Assembly (NCBI GenBank): GCA_019426215.1
Contig: CM033405.1
Location: forward strand, 6,921,001 to 6,985,000
DNA from: Buddleja alternifolia
Taxonomy: Eukaryota > Streptophyta > Magnoliopsida > Lamiales > Scrophulariaceae
DNA length: 64,000 nucleotides
Direction of reading: 5' to 3'
Notes under the pieces: model-generated
What the model saw: only the letters and a program-made list of their open reading frames with translations
Told to the model about the DNA's origin: nothing
Databases searched by the model: none
Position numbers and translations under genes: made by a program
Shown here: piece after piece, positions 10,973-22,759 of the stretch
Layout of the letters: each line of letters starts with the position of its first letter
How positions within the stretch are numbered: the first letter of the stretch is position 1

Positions 10973-13900
10973 ACCGATGATTCTGGTATTGATGGAGCCA
11001 CGAGTTCGTGGCACGCATGCTGATGACATTATGTGTAGGAGTAGATTTGATAGAGTTGAGAAAGTGGAAGCTAGGGATTTTTCAGGAGGGATTTGGTTGT
11101 TTTGGAATTCTTCAGAGGTGGAAGTGGTGCTTCAAGCTGCTAATGAGCAAAGTATAACGACAATTATCAAGCAAACGGGGGTCTGTGATTGGCTACTTAC
11201 GGCGGTCTATGCGAGTCCTCAATTGGATAGCCGAAATCATCTGTGGGATTACTTGCGACAAATGGAGCCGCATATTCGTGGGCCGTGGGTTATCGCCGAG
11301 GATATGAACACGGTAATTACTCAGGAAGAGAAGACAGGTGGAGCCCCGATAGATTATCATAAGTGTCGGAACTTTGTGGATCGGATGAATGACTGCAGCC
11401 TAATTGATCTTAAATTTGTGGGCCCACCATTTACCTGGGCAAAAGGGGGCACTTCGACTCTTCAGCAACGACTTGATCGAGCTCTCTGTAACGGAAAGTG
11501 GCGTCTTGAGTTTCCCCGAGCTACAGTTACTCACTTGCCAAGGATCGGCTCTGATCATTCTCCCATTATGTTAACACTCATGGATAAATTCATCATCCCT
11601 AGGTCCGAAGAAAACTTTAGATTTCAGTCGACTTGGTTCACCCATCCGGACTTTCGAGAAATGGTTGCTCGGAATTGGGGAGTGGAGCGCGACTTTGGAA
11701 TTTCAGCTCAAATTCAACATGCACGCACGGAGGCCACTTCTTGGAACCGAATCGTCTTTGGAAATATTTTCCAACGTAAACAACGACTCGCTGCCAGGAT
11801 CACCGGAATTCAGAAGGCACAAGGGGTTTTCTTTAAACATTCCCTCAGGAAACTCGAAACAAAGCTGCTTGCGGAATACAATGAGACCCTAACACAGGAA
11901 GAGATTTTTTGGAAGCAGAAGTCTCGGGTTTAATGGCTGCGCGCGGGCGACCTTAACACCAAGTTTTTCCACCTCTCAGCGGTTACGCGACAAAGCAAAA
12001 CTCCCATTCGATGTCTACTGAGCGAGGATGGCAGGGAAGAAACCAGCCCGATTGCCCTCCAACAAATGGCGGTCGATTTTTATAAAAGGCTTTATGACGA
12101 CGACGGCCCAGCCATTACTTATACTACTACGCCAGTGTTCCCGCAATTACAAGAGCACCATCGGGCCACGTTGAACTTACCCGTTACCAAAGAGGAAGTG
12201 AAGCGTGCGTTATGGGATATGAGTCCTATGAAAGCCCCCGGACCAGACGGAATTCAACCCCTTTTCTATCAACGCTGTTGGGACATTGTGGGGGAGGATA
12301 TATTCAAGCTTGTTCGCGAGGCTATCAATTCAGGTATCTTAGATACGAATTTAAATAAATCCCGCATTGTACTTATTCCTAAAGAGAAACACCCGACACA
12401 TCTCTCTCAGTTTCGTCCGATTAGTCTTACTAATGTGGTATTAAAGATCATAACTAAAACCATGACTAACCGGATACGTGAATTTATAAATGAGTTAATT
12501 CCCCAATCCCAAAGTAGTTTTATCAAAGGTCGACAAACTATCGACAATGTCCTGATAACTCAGGAAATTATTCACGATATGCGAAATTTGAAAGGAAAAA
12601 AAGGTTTCTTTATTGCAAAAATTGACTTTGAAAAAGCTTATGATCGGATTAATTGGACCTTTCTGGAGAATGTGTTGGGCGAGGTGGGTTTCCCCGAGAA
12701 TTGGATCAAGCTAATCATGACATGCACTACTCAAGCTAAGTTGTCTCTTCTGTGGAACGGGACAACTACAGAGTGGTTCATGCCTAAGCGTGGTCTGAGA
12801 CAAGGGGACCCCCTTTCACCTTATTTGTTTGTCTTCTGTGTGCAGAAATTAGGGTCCTTGATTGACAACGCCGTCAAAGATAAGACTTGGAAACCGGTTC
12901 CAACTTCTCGAAGTGGTCCCCAAATTTCGCACCTTATGTTTGCGGATGATCTCTTACTTTTTGGAGAAGCTTCTATCAGCCGGGTTCAGTCGGCTATGCA
13001 GATTCTGGGCAATTTCTGTGAGTTATCGGGTCAAAGGATTAACACTCAAACATCTTGAATTTATTTTTTGAAGAATACCCGAACTGATCTAAAATGCCGG
13101 ATCACGCAAGTCACAAGTCTACAAGTCACGGATAACCTTGGCAGATACCTCGGCATGCTCCTCCACCATGGCTGAGTCCTTAAACGCGATTATGTCTTTC
13201 TTGTTGAGAAGATCAAGGCACGATTCAAAAGGTGGAAGGGTAAACACCTATCGCTCGCAGGTAGGGCCACGCTAATCAAAGCAGTAACCGAAGCAATCCC
13301 CGCCTATCACATGCAAACTACCCCCATACTGCTAGGGATTTGTGATACCATTGACAAAGCAAATAGGAAGTTTCTTTGGGGGGGTAGTCACAACGAAAGG
13401 AAAATGCACTTGGTTAAATGGGAGACGGTGTGCCAATCCAAGGAAAAAGGAGGTTTGGGGCTACGGCGACTCCGTGAAACTAATCTCGCTCTGCTTGGGA
13501 AGCTCGGTTGGCAAGTTCTCACGGATGAACCCCGACTATGGGTGCAAGTTATGAAACATAAATACCTTCGAAGACAACGCGCTTGTTCCCAAAAGGCCAC
13601 CTCTTATACGTGGAAAAGCATTGCTGCTACATTGCCGTTCCTTCATCAAGGCATTCAATGAATTGTTGGGAATGGGGAATCCATTCGGTTTTGGACAGAT
13701 GACTGGCTCGAGGGAGGGCCGCTGGTGCAGTATATTGATCATGGCCAAACTTTGGATACAAGCAGCAGAACGGTTGTGAGTTACTAGTTGCCGAATTTGG
13801 GATGGGATTGGGCTGCCCTCGGGGAATTACCGCCGGTAGTGATCATGAACTTGTATAACGTCAATCTAGACACCACAGGGAGCCAAGCAGATACTCCAAG

Positions 13901-15053
13901 ATGGAGGTTAACCCCCAATGGCAGATACAATTGTAAAAGTGCTTACCTCGCACTTACTCAAGATACTGAGACTAACCGAGAGGAGAGACATTAGAAGCGT
14001 ATTTGGAAATCACATGGGATTCACCGACGGAAGATGTTTGTGTGGCTAGCTAGACACGGGCGTATTCTTACCAGGGCCACTTTGCACTCGAGAGGCCTTG
14101 CTGAATCAAATAGGTGCACGCAGTGTGGAGACGAGGTGGACACAATTTTACATGCCCTTCGGGATTGCCCATGGGCTCGCGAAATCTGGACTCACTTCGT
14201 TCACCCTAAATGGCATGATCTCTTTTTTGCAGGGACACATAAAAGCTGGATCGACTGAAATTTCACTCACGCTGCAAACAGGTATGCTAACTATGATGAC
14301 TGGACAATGGTTTTTACTAAAACTCTTTCCTTTCTATGGCAGGTCCGGAATGAAGTTAATCATGGCACGAGAGCGGCGGTCCCGGGCATTGACTTGAGTC
14401 TAGATATGTTACTTAAAAGACTTGACAGAATTCGCTTTGCTCATACTTTTGACCCGGATGAACTACGCTTTCAGGTCCAGACGGGATGGACAACACCACC
14501 ATCGGGTTACACTAAGCTCAACGTAGACGCTGTGGTGTCCGTTAATGAGAATGGCCTTGCTAATCGAGTAGGGGTTGGTGGAGTGTTGAGAGATGCACAC
14601 GAAAAGTGGATCAAAGAATTTGGCGGCAAAATTGATCCTTGTTCGGTTTTGGAAGCCGAGATACGAGCTATTCTAGTAGGCTTAGAATTAGCGTGGGATG
14701 CTGGCATTAAAAAAATGATATTAGAATCTGACAGCAAAACAGCAATCTCGAGTATTTGGGACGCTTCCGTTGCGCACCATTACTTCAATGTGATTATGGA
14801 TATCCGGAAAATGCTAGAGCGGGACTGGGAAGTTTCCTTATGCCACATTTGGCGCGAAGCTAATGGAGTAGCTGATAATGTAGTCAAGCAAGGTTTAAGT
14901 ACGAATTTGCAATCAATACTTGTACCGGATATGCGTAGTGCTTACTTTCTCTCTTTAGATGCAGATGGTCATAAGTGGCCACGGTGTGTACCATTAGCTC
15001 GGGTTTGTCGAGCTAAACGCTCTCTTTGGGTAAACCCCCCCTTCATGGAATGA
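10890..15053 (+). pseudogene. LINE-1 ORF2: endonuclease, reverse transcriptase, RNase H; seven in-frame stops
   Basis: One reading frame of 1,388 codons from ATG 10890 (MTLIFWNCRGAA). Endonuclease: NCRGA, MEPRV, AEDMN (usual GDxN) and SDHSPI. Reverse transcriptase: KAPGPDGI, FIKGRQTIDN, KIDFEKAYDRINW, GLRQGDPLSPYLF and FADD at about 12947. Zinc-binding region: CKSAY to CTQCGDEVDTILHAL..CPWA. RNase H: NVDAV, EAEIRAILVGLELA, ESDS and REANGVAD. In-frame stops lie at 11931, 13056, 13173, 13659, 13785, 13992 and 14256, with no frameshift. By comparison with family consensus, each stop is reachable from Arg, Gln or Trp by one transition. The product would nick DNA and copy the LINE RNA at the target. 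Confidence 0.9.
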
Positions 15054-15064
15054 AAAAAAAAAAA

Positions 15065-15080
15065 AACTAGAGAAGTACAA
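15065..15080. repeat. LINE target-site duplication, 3' copy
   Basis: AACTAGAGAAGTACAA directly after the poly-A, identical to 8915-8930. Confidence 0.95.
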
Positions 15081-15085
15081 ACATT

Positions 15086-15311
15086 ATAGCAAAAAGTAAT
15101 ATTAGTGACAAAATTTAAAGTGGCAATGTCACTAAATGTAAATGTATATAATGAGTTAGAATAATTTTTGCTCTGTCACAATAAGAATTTTTAGTCACTA
15201 GAGTTTTTTTTCAAAATTGTCACTATTAATAATTAGTGACATATATATATTGTGACAACACAAATAGATTGACAACTATAATTGCTGTCACTAAAGGTGC
15301 GTCACTAATTG
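15086..15311. mobile_element. Small foldback element with GTGACA repeats (CACTA-like)
   Basis: Begins ATTATAGCAAAAAGTAATA and is studded with TTAGTGACA and TGTCACTAA in both orientations. The same sequence family occurs at 22298-22729, 26464-26700, 27025-27200, 32105-32300 and 32398-32600, usually starting CTACAACAAAA. Terminal CTACAA and dense subterminal inverted repeats suggest a CACTA-derived MITE. Ends are not sharp here. Confidence 0.5.
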
Positions 15312-15357
15312 TTAGGAACATGCATGTGGGATTTTGAGAAGTTTATTATGTTTGTTT

Positions 15358-15814
15358 GGGCTAATCTCATTTTCGGTCCTGTAAGTGGGCACGAATACAC
15401 ATTTAATCCCCTGCTTTATGAAAGTATCACATTGAGTCCCATAAGTTCTAAAAAGTTCGACTTTTGGTCCCAACCGGATATTCCGTCCAAAACTTAATGG
15501 TCAACTCATTTAGTCAATATTTTGGCCCATTTTTTTGGAGAGAATTTACGCGTAAATGGACTCACACATGGATTATATTCAATATCACCATGTTTTCATT
15601 TAATATCACGTGTCATTCAAGCACATAAAATCTTCTCAAAAAGGCGGTCAAAATGTTGACTAACGGAGTTAACCACTAAATTTTGGACGGAATATTCAGT
15701 TCGGACCAAAAGTGAGAGTTTTTAGAACTTATGGGACTCAATGTGAGACTTTCATAAAGCGGGGGGCTAATGTGTACTCGTCCCCACTTACGGGACAAAA
15801 AATGAGATTTGCCC
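15358..15814. mobile_element. 457 bp long-TIR MITE, Mutator-like
   Basis: Ends GGGCTAATCTCATTTT and, reversed, GGGCAAATCTCATTTT; the arms stay complementary for about 190 bp. It is flanked by a 9 bp direct repeat TGTTTGTTT (15349-15357 and 15815-15823). Long arms plus a 9 bp duplication fit a Mutator-like MITE. Relatives share the motif TTGACTAACGGAGTTGACC at 25785-26186, 30879-31719, 49700-51150 and 51528-51982. A near-empty site occurs at about 1770-1865. Confidence 0.75.
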
Positions 15815-15823
15815 TGTTTGTTT

Positions 15824-16863
15824 TTAACCGATAAAAGGAATGTGAGGTTTTGTTGATTTGATTTTTGGAAGGAAATTTTGGTTGGGATAGAATATGAGAT
15901 ATTTTGAAAAGTATAGGATTAAATGATATCAAAATTGGAATGCATCAAAAATGTGGACGGAAAATACCAATTTTTATTATGAATAATATACTGTCCATTA
16001 CTAGACAAATCCCTAAATAACGTTAACAAGGAATATTATAATAGTGTACTAATAGAAGATAAATATTCCGTTGGGTCTTGCTATAAGATACCTTCATATC
16101 GAGAAAATATACCATCTAACTTCATGTCTATATTCCCACTGAACATGTGACACTTAATTCCATGTTTAATCAGTATCTTCTTTAGTTGGTATATATACTT
16201 TAACTTTGCTAACTAAGCATATTAATTCTTCTTCCATTAATATATATTATCCTTTGATTTTAGACTTTAATTTACTTTTGACAAATACTTTTGAAGAGTG
16301 ATAGCTCAAGAATTATTTACTTTAATTTAAAGTAATATATTGGAAATAAACTCTTCTTACCAAATTGCATCATGGCTCCGCAAATCCACTCGTCCGATAC
16401 TGTACAACAGACCAATTTGTGAACACTTTAGAGGGTTTTTGATTGATAAGAATTTTCAAATTCTTACACAACAAAGAAGAAAAATGCATCGATAGAAATA
16501 GAGACCAAGATCAAATCTAATATGTTAATCTTACGTAAAATTTCATTGCTTGTGGGTGAACCACCCTAATTCTTAACAAATCTCAATGTTAATCTTACGT
16601 AAAATTTCAGTCCAAAATTTGACGGATTTCGTTAGTTAACAATATTTTCGGCCTGTTTCTTTTCAAACTTTTATCAAGTACACTTGGGGGCACTCAATAT
16701 TAAATTGAGATAAATGAGAATATATTTGATTGAAAAATAACCTAATTAAATTTTTAGTTGAAAAGGGATTGTCGAGCATAAATCTCTTATCCATTTCGAG
16801 CTAAACCAACATGGCGCGAGTGTGATACCAATATCCGAATCTAAACAATTATTACTGCTGTTG
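15824..16863. other. Non-coding AT-rich stretch
   Basis: The first 50 bp complete the dispersed repeat split by the MITE. I see no gene, RNA or clear repeat in the rest. Confidence 0.5.
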
Positions 16864-16868
16864 AAAAC

Positions 16869-17311
16869 TGATATTACCTATTTGTTTATTATCAAAATCA
16901 ATAATAAACAATGAATAACCACGATCAATAATATCATAATAAATATGATAGAAGAATCATTTTATTGATAAGAAGAAGGAAAAATGTACAAAAGCCCTAG
17001 AAAGCTCAAGATAATTAAAGTGCAGGATCCCCTCTTAGTGGTCTTCCATGAGGTATTTATATGCCTAGGGTATTATTAGACTAACTTAACTTCTTGATGT
17101 TATGGGCCACATTCTCTGGGCCAGCTGTGTGGCCCATAAATCATGCTTAATTCTTATTCATATATATCTCGATCAGATTGTACAATTTAGGTCACAAGGT
17201 CCAAGGTTGCACTAGTGTACATGGGCTCAAGTGACTCGAGCCCAGTAGGCCTGAGCATGGCCCAAATCATTAACTGGTCCAATAAGGGTGTGTGTATTTT
17301 TACCAACATCA
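16869..17311 (-). repeat. LARD LTR (3' LTR in element orientation)
   Basis: 443 bp, TGATATTACC to TACCAACATCA. Matches 21835-22266 over its whole length. Confidence 0.9.
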
Positions 17312-17328
17312 TCTAGTCCCCCAATTTT
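17312..17328 (-). promoter_or_regulatory. LARD polypurine tract
   Basis: Minus strand AAATTGGGGGACTAGA directly abuts the LTR: the position and base make-up expected for plus-strand priming. Confidence 0.65.
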
Positions 17329-18169
17329 CAAGTTGCATGCAGGGTCAAACGATGACACTTGAAAATTAACTTCTGATTCAATTTTTTATGCAGTATCTTT
17401 TCAATCCACTCAATCACTTTAAGGGTTGCCATCTATGCCATTCATTGATTGGACAAGAGCATTGTAAAAGTCATCATTTTACCGCTAAGCAGCGTGCTAA
17501 GAATCTTAACAGTTTAATATTGGCAAATTCGCATACTTCCTATCATTAAATCACTTCTTGCTCTTCAATAAATAGGAGTTTCACCCTCATCAAAAGTTAG
17601 AACTAAATGTGCATTTGAACAAAGGTTACATATGTTGAACCCATCATGCACACTGCTACCACCAAAAACCTTCAAATAAAAATGAGAATTAAGAGAGAAG
17701 TAGATATAGAACTTGTCTTTTGTTGCAAAGTTGGATCGTAAATAAGCCTTTGTTTGTGCTTGATCCTTTTTCCTTTACGCTTTCCATATTCTACCGATTG
17801 TTCGCGATTGTCCTACAAGTAAATGGCATTGCTTTCCTTTGAATTGAATGATAAAAGATGTCATAATTTACTTTTATTATTTATGTATAAATTTAAATAA
17901 ATGAACTTGGAGGTCCTAATGGCTTTCTTTTTTAGGCACTCTTCGGTTTTAATATTTTTCTGATCATGCTTACTTTGGTGGAGCTATTGGCCCATATAGA
18001 TCATTATTTGATCTTTTCTAAAATGACGTCTCTTGTACCCAGCTTTTCTCGTATGTGAGACTTTTTTTTTTTTTTTAGATCAAAATTTCCCTTTACTTTA
18101 GCCTTTTTCAGATATAAGGTAACTTAGACCTTTATGTAATCTTTTCAAGATTAAATAGTAGTTAATATT

Positions 18170-18545
18170 TGGGGTTGAATTTTTGACCCTTGGTCTTTCT
18201 CCGATTATTTAATATTTGAGGTCAATATTTTTACCCTTAGTCTTTTTCAGACTCTTTAATTTTTTGGGTCAATTTTTTTTGATACTTAGTCTTTTTAGAC
18301 TTAGTAAATTTTTTAGGTCGATTTTCTCGACATTTAGTCTTTTTCAGACTCTTTAATTTTTTGGATCGATTTTCTCGACACTTAGTCTTTTTCAGACTTT
18401 TTTAATTTTTTGGGTCGATTTTCTCGACACCTAGTCTTTTTTCAGACTATTTAACATTTTGGATCGATTTTCTCGACAATTAGTCCTTTTCAGACTTAAT
18501 AAATCTTTTGGGTCGATCTTCTCGACACAATCTTTTTCAGACTCA
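18170..18545 (+). repeat. Tandem array of about 49 bp units, each with two hairpins
   Basis: About eight units. Each carries GTCGA-TTTTC-TCGAC and AGTCT-TTTTC-AGACT, two 5 bp stems with 5 nt loops, separated by AT-rich sequence. Clear unit starts lie at 18317, 18365, 18414, 18463 and 18512; earlier units are diverged. Nearby, AGCTCA-aaataaa-TGAGCT (18698-18716) is another stem-loop. It may act in the RNA of the LARD, for example packaging or dimerisation; that is a guess. Confidence 0.75.
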
Positions 18546-21500
18546 TTATCATTTAGACCTTTTAATATCCACGAGCTCTGCCGAATCATGTCCTTGAAGA
18601 CCATTTATATAGAAAATAATTTAATAAAGGCCGTAGCTCCAATAGTATATCCAGTCATAGGCTTCAACTCAAAATAAATGAGCTTATCGTAGGCTTCAGC
18701 TCAAAATAAATGAGCTACTTGAAAGAAATATGAGTTATTCGAACTCAAATATCCACATTGAAGTATCCATATTTAAGAATATAATGAGCATCTCCCAACT
18801 CACTCAAGTTCCAATAGCTCTACTTTTAACAAAAACAAATCCAAATCGATCACTGGGCTCAATCGAGCTTGAGAGCTTCTCAAAAGCGACCTTTTATATT
18901 CAAACCGTCTGATTTCTTTTGATTTTTCCCATGCTTCTTGACTCAAAATAAATGAGCAAAGTAAGATAGCATAAGTGAATTGTTGGAGCTGAAATGCCTT
19001 TCCTCCAGCATCTTATTTCGAGACTCGTGCGATAAGGAAAGAGTTTGTCATTGTGAAGGCGTAAGACCCCTAATAAGAGGCATGAAGCCCGCCATCAAAG
19101 GCGTAGAGCTCATTATCGAGTTCTGTGTTAGCTTAGCTGATCTCAAAAATATTTTTTTTAAATTGAAGAATCCAAATCATAAAGGGACTCAAATTGCATG
19201 CTCAACATCAATGATTATTGAATCGCAATGCATAATTAATGAATTTTTCAAGAAATCCAAGCAATAATAGAAGTGCAAGAATCGTATATCACTATCATAT
19301 TGATTCTTCAAGAAACTTAACTCATAATAAGAGAGATAAGATGGCACAATAGTAATCGACATGCTCTTTAGGAAATCCACCCATAATAAAGAAGCAGGAA
19401 ATCCACCCTTAATAAAGAGGGCTTGCCAGATGCAATCATAATCAATGTTTAATCAATTATCACAATTTTTCTAATAATGAAAATTACAATCCTAGCACAC
19501 TGAAGATTTATGTCAGGAAAAATTATTTTATCTTTTAAGAGTTTATATTGTTATACCATCCTTTTAGTGCTTCATGAGTTGAGCACATCTCGGGAAATGC
19601 TTCGAATAAGCCCTTGAAACTTGCACACAAAGCAAATTCATTTGAGGGTCGACACATCTTTCGTTTAATTCTCCACGACCACATAATTAAAATTCATCAT
19701 TTTCATGTTTTTTGATGATTCTACATAAGAATCTTTTCTCAAGGACCATCAATTGAAGTATGCATATCAAGCTGAATTATATAAAAATGCAGAGATATAA
19801 TGGGAAATTTCACCACACCTTTTTCTGAAACAGCAAGAGAGGTGCTTTTGCAGACATTTCAAGTTTGGGTGCATATCAATATTAATATCATAATAAATTA
19901 GCATTTTTCTAACATACCTGGTCAGTGGTCTGAAGCAGAGAAGATTAGACCTTGGTGTTGAAGGAAATTTTTGTTCATCTCATCCTATCAACCTGACTTT
20001 CATTTGCTCACGATTTATAATAGCAAAGATATTCTGATTTCCAACTCATGTAGATATAACAAAAATCTTACAAGAGTTAGCCATAAAGACATTTTGGTAC
20101 TACTTTGCAGTTTTCTAACAAATTCTGTCCAAGTAGCTGGTGGACCAAAATAGGCCTTCCATCAAAAGAATGCATTCCACTTTACTTATTATACCAAATT
20201 GAACCATGAATGATAGGACAACCAATGTGGTAGAAGCAAAGCTATTTGTTAGTTAATCTCTTAAAGCACAAATGCACATTTAAAATTTCAAGACTATTTG
20301 AAACATATCCTTTATCAGTTCTCATGGATTTATATCTAATTGAGGAAATAATTTCTCCTCATTTGTTAGAGCCATTTGGAAAGATGTTTTCATCAAGAAT
20401 AGCATTCTGTTTGCACGTTATGCCTGTGTCCTTAATTCTATCATAATGAAATGGTGAGGGATATAAACCAATACCTACCTGTGCACGTCTTGAGCGCGAC
20501 AGAGGGTGCTAATAAAGGTTTCTTAAACTTGTTTTGCTACGACAAGGGCAACAATAGTCAACATGCGAAAATCAACATGAGAGCACCTGTTGTAATCGAT
20601 GTTCAAAACACAACCTACACAGTTTGCTTTTACATGCCATAAAAGTACCACAAGAGCATCCCTCCCACCTAACTCAGATGTAACAAAGCCAATGAAGTTT
20701 CCAAAATACAAATATGCAGCTATAGAAGGTTGATGGCTTTACTACAAACAAAAACATCCCAAAACAGGTTGTTGCCCTAAAGAAAAGCCTCTAACGTACC
20801 CCTTATCAACGGGCAGCTGCTCTTGATTGTTACACTGACATTCAAGCTATAATTTTCCATTCGAGCTATTTAATCGTGTTAATGAAGTTTTAATCTGGTT
20901 TGACTGATTGTAGAGCTTTTTTTTTTTTTTTTTCAAAATTCCATCATGTTACTGTACTAAAGCACTTGAATGATCATCTTTATGGAGAAAATACATTTTC
21001 TTTGGAATTCAAGCTTCGAGTTGAATCCTGTAAATTAAGTTCTTGCAATGTTTAGTAGTTGTTTTTTGCATTAAGAAAGAAAACTCACATAGAGCTCCAA
21101 TGAAGTGTATTGATAGGTTTATCGTGGCTATACAGTTATACTGCAACAATGCCATACATATCACCAATATCCATATACATGTGCATATTATACACAATCA
21201 AAGTATTTGCATATTGCTAAACAATGGACAATCTTATCATGATATAAGTTTATTATCCATTTTTGTTATGCAAATTGAGCAAGTATAATTTATCTATTCA
21301 TAATGATAATCATATTTCCCAAGAATAATTGAAGTATTTTAACATATACCTGGTATGCATTTACCATGTTCAATAGCTTTTCGCTTTGAGCATTTACGAC
21401 CCTTCTTCCTCAGTTATTATAACTGTATGGTACCAAGACAAAAGACAAATTAAGCCATTAAATAGCAAGATCTGAGTCCAAATATACCTTGCGCCATGCT

Positions 21501-21820
21501 AGAAATTATAGGAAGGTAACTGTCGTGATTCCTTCGACAAATTCCCTCCGCTCAACGGCAAAGAAAATCTGTTGCTGCCAAGAAAGTTCAGTGGTTGGTG
21601 GCCAAGAAAAGCTGTTGCTGCACTCGAAGGGATGTGAAAGTGAAAAATGGATATGCTGATTGCCGTGATTTCTTCACGAAATACATTATGCCCATCAATG
21701 GATTGATGGAAGTCTTCAAAACGAAAATTCCATTTGATGGATCCCAGGCAGATCAATTCCATGGTGGAATCTTCTCCAATCAACCAAAATCTCACGCCTC
21801 AACTCGATTGTGCGTTCACA

Positions 21821-21834
21821 CAGACGGCGCCAAA
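21821..21834 (-). promoter_or_regulatory. LARD primer-binding site
   Basis: Minus strand TTTGGCGCCGTCTG starts right after the LTR end, matching the TGGCGCC-type PBS common in plant LTR elements. Confidence 0.8.
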
Positions 21835-22266
21835 TGATATTACCTATTTGTTTATTATCAAAATCAATAATAAACAATGAACAACCACGATCGATAATAT
21901 CATAATAAATATGATAGAAGAATCATTTTATTGATAAGAAGAAGGGAAAATGTACAAAAGCCCTAGAAAGCTCAACATAATTAAAGTGCAGGATCCCCTC
22001 TTAGTGGTCTTCCATGAGGTATTTATATGCCTAGGTATTATTAACTTCTTGATGTTATGGGCCACATTCTCTGGGCCAGCTGTGTGGCTCATACATCATG
22101 TTTAATTCTTATTCATATATATCTCGATCAGATTATACAATTTAGGTCATAAGGTCCAAGGTTGCACTAATATACATGGGCTCAAGTGACTCGAGCCCAG
22201 TAGCCCTGAGCATGACCCAAATCATTAACTGATCCAATAAGGGTGTGCGTATTTTTACCCACATCA
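21835..22266 (-). repeat. LARD LTR (5' LTR in element orientation)
   Basis: 432 bp. It differs from the other LTR by scattered substitutions and an 11 bp indel near 22045. Confidence 0.9.
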
Positions 22267-22297
22267 AAAACTATGAGACATACATGCATATGAAAGC

Positions 22298-22729
22298 AAA
22301 CTACAAAAAAATAATATATTGGTGACAAAATAGCAAGTGACAATGTCAAAGTTGTCACTAATTATAAGTTTTTAGTGACAAGAAGTTTTGTTTTGTCACA
22401 GAAATAAATTTTACATGTTTAATAGTAACAATATTTGCATAGAAGTTATAACTCTTGATACTTAATGACAAGGAAGTTGTTGTTACTATTAACAATTAGC
22501 GATACATGTATAACGACAACTCAGTGACAACAATTGTAGTTGTCACTCTATTTGTGTTGTCATTATACATGTGTCACTAATTGTCAATAGTGACAACTTT
22601 AAATACACTCTTGTCACTAAAAACTCTTATTGTGACAAACAAAATTATTATTACTTATTATATATTTATATTGACAATTTTAATATTATCACTTCTAATT
22701 TTGTCACTTATATTACTTTTTGTGGTGTG
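22298..22729. mobile_element. Foldback element with GTGACA repeats (CACTA-like)
   Basis: Left end CTACAAAAAAATAATATA; the right end reversed reads CACCACAAAAAGTAATATAA. Arms carry repeated TTAGTGACAA/TTGTCACTAA in mirror order, and the middle is self-complementary around 22510-22570 (CATGTATAA...TTATACATG). It directly abuts the LARD insertion. No coding. Confidence 0.6.
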
Positions 22730-22759
22730 ACATACATGATTGTATTCCATTTTTCTTTA

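Larger units (their letters stand above)
8931..15064 (+). mobile_element. Full-length plant LINE-1 (L1) retrotransposon
   Basis: A 6.1 kb element bounded by perfect 16 bp target duplications (8915-8930, 15065-15080) and ending in a poly-A run from about 15052. Order: a short 5' leader of about 130 bp, ORF1 (DUF4283 plus CCHC knuckle), then ORF2 (endonuclease, reverse transcriptase, zinc-binding region, RNase H). It lies antisense to the PGG gene, apparently in an intron. Both ORFs carry stops, so it is inactive, but length and ends are complete. Confidence 0.95.
16869..22266 (-). mobile_element. LARD-like LTR retrotransposon, non-coding interior
   Basis: Two LTRs of 443 and 432 bp bound a 4.5 kb interior, with a perfect 5 bp target duplication AAAAC (16864-16868 and 22267-22271). 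LTRs begin TG and end CA. Minus orientation is set by the primer-binding site TTTGGCGCCGTCTGTG next to the right LTR and a purine-rich tract AAATTGGGGGACTAGA next to the left LTR. The interior has no gag or pol motif in any frame, only short open frames and stem-loop-rich repeats. The PBS type is common in plant Ty3/Gypsy-related elements, so mobilisation in trans by a Gypsy element is likely (inference). The LTRs look about 95% alike apart from an 11 bp indel. Confidence 0.85.

Noticed and set aside
10890..15053. Stop-codon readthrough or recoding in the LINEs
   Set aside because: Stops of all three kinds fall at unrelated positions inside domains, and plants have no known recoding of this type. 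Nonsense decay is simpler.
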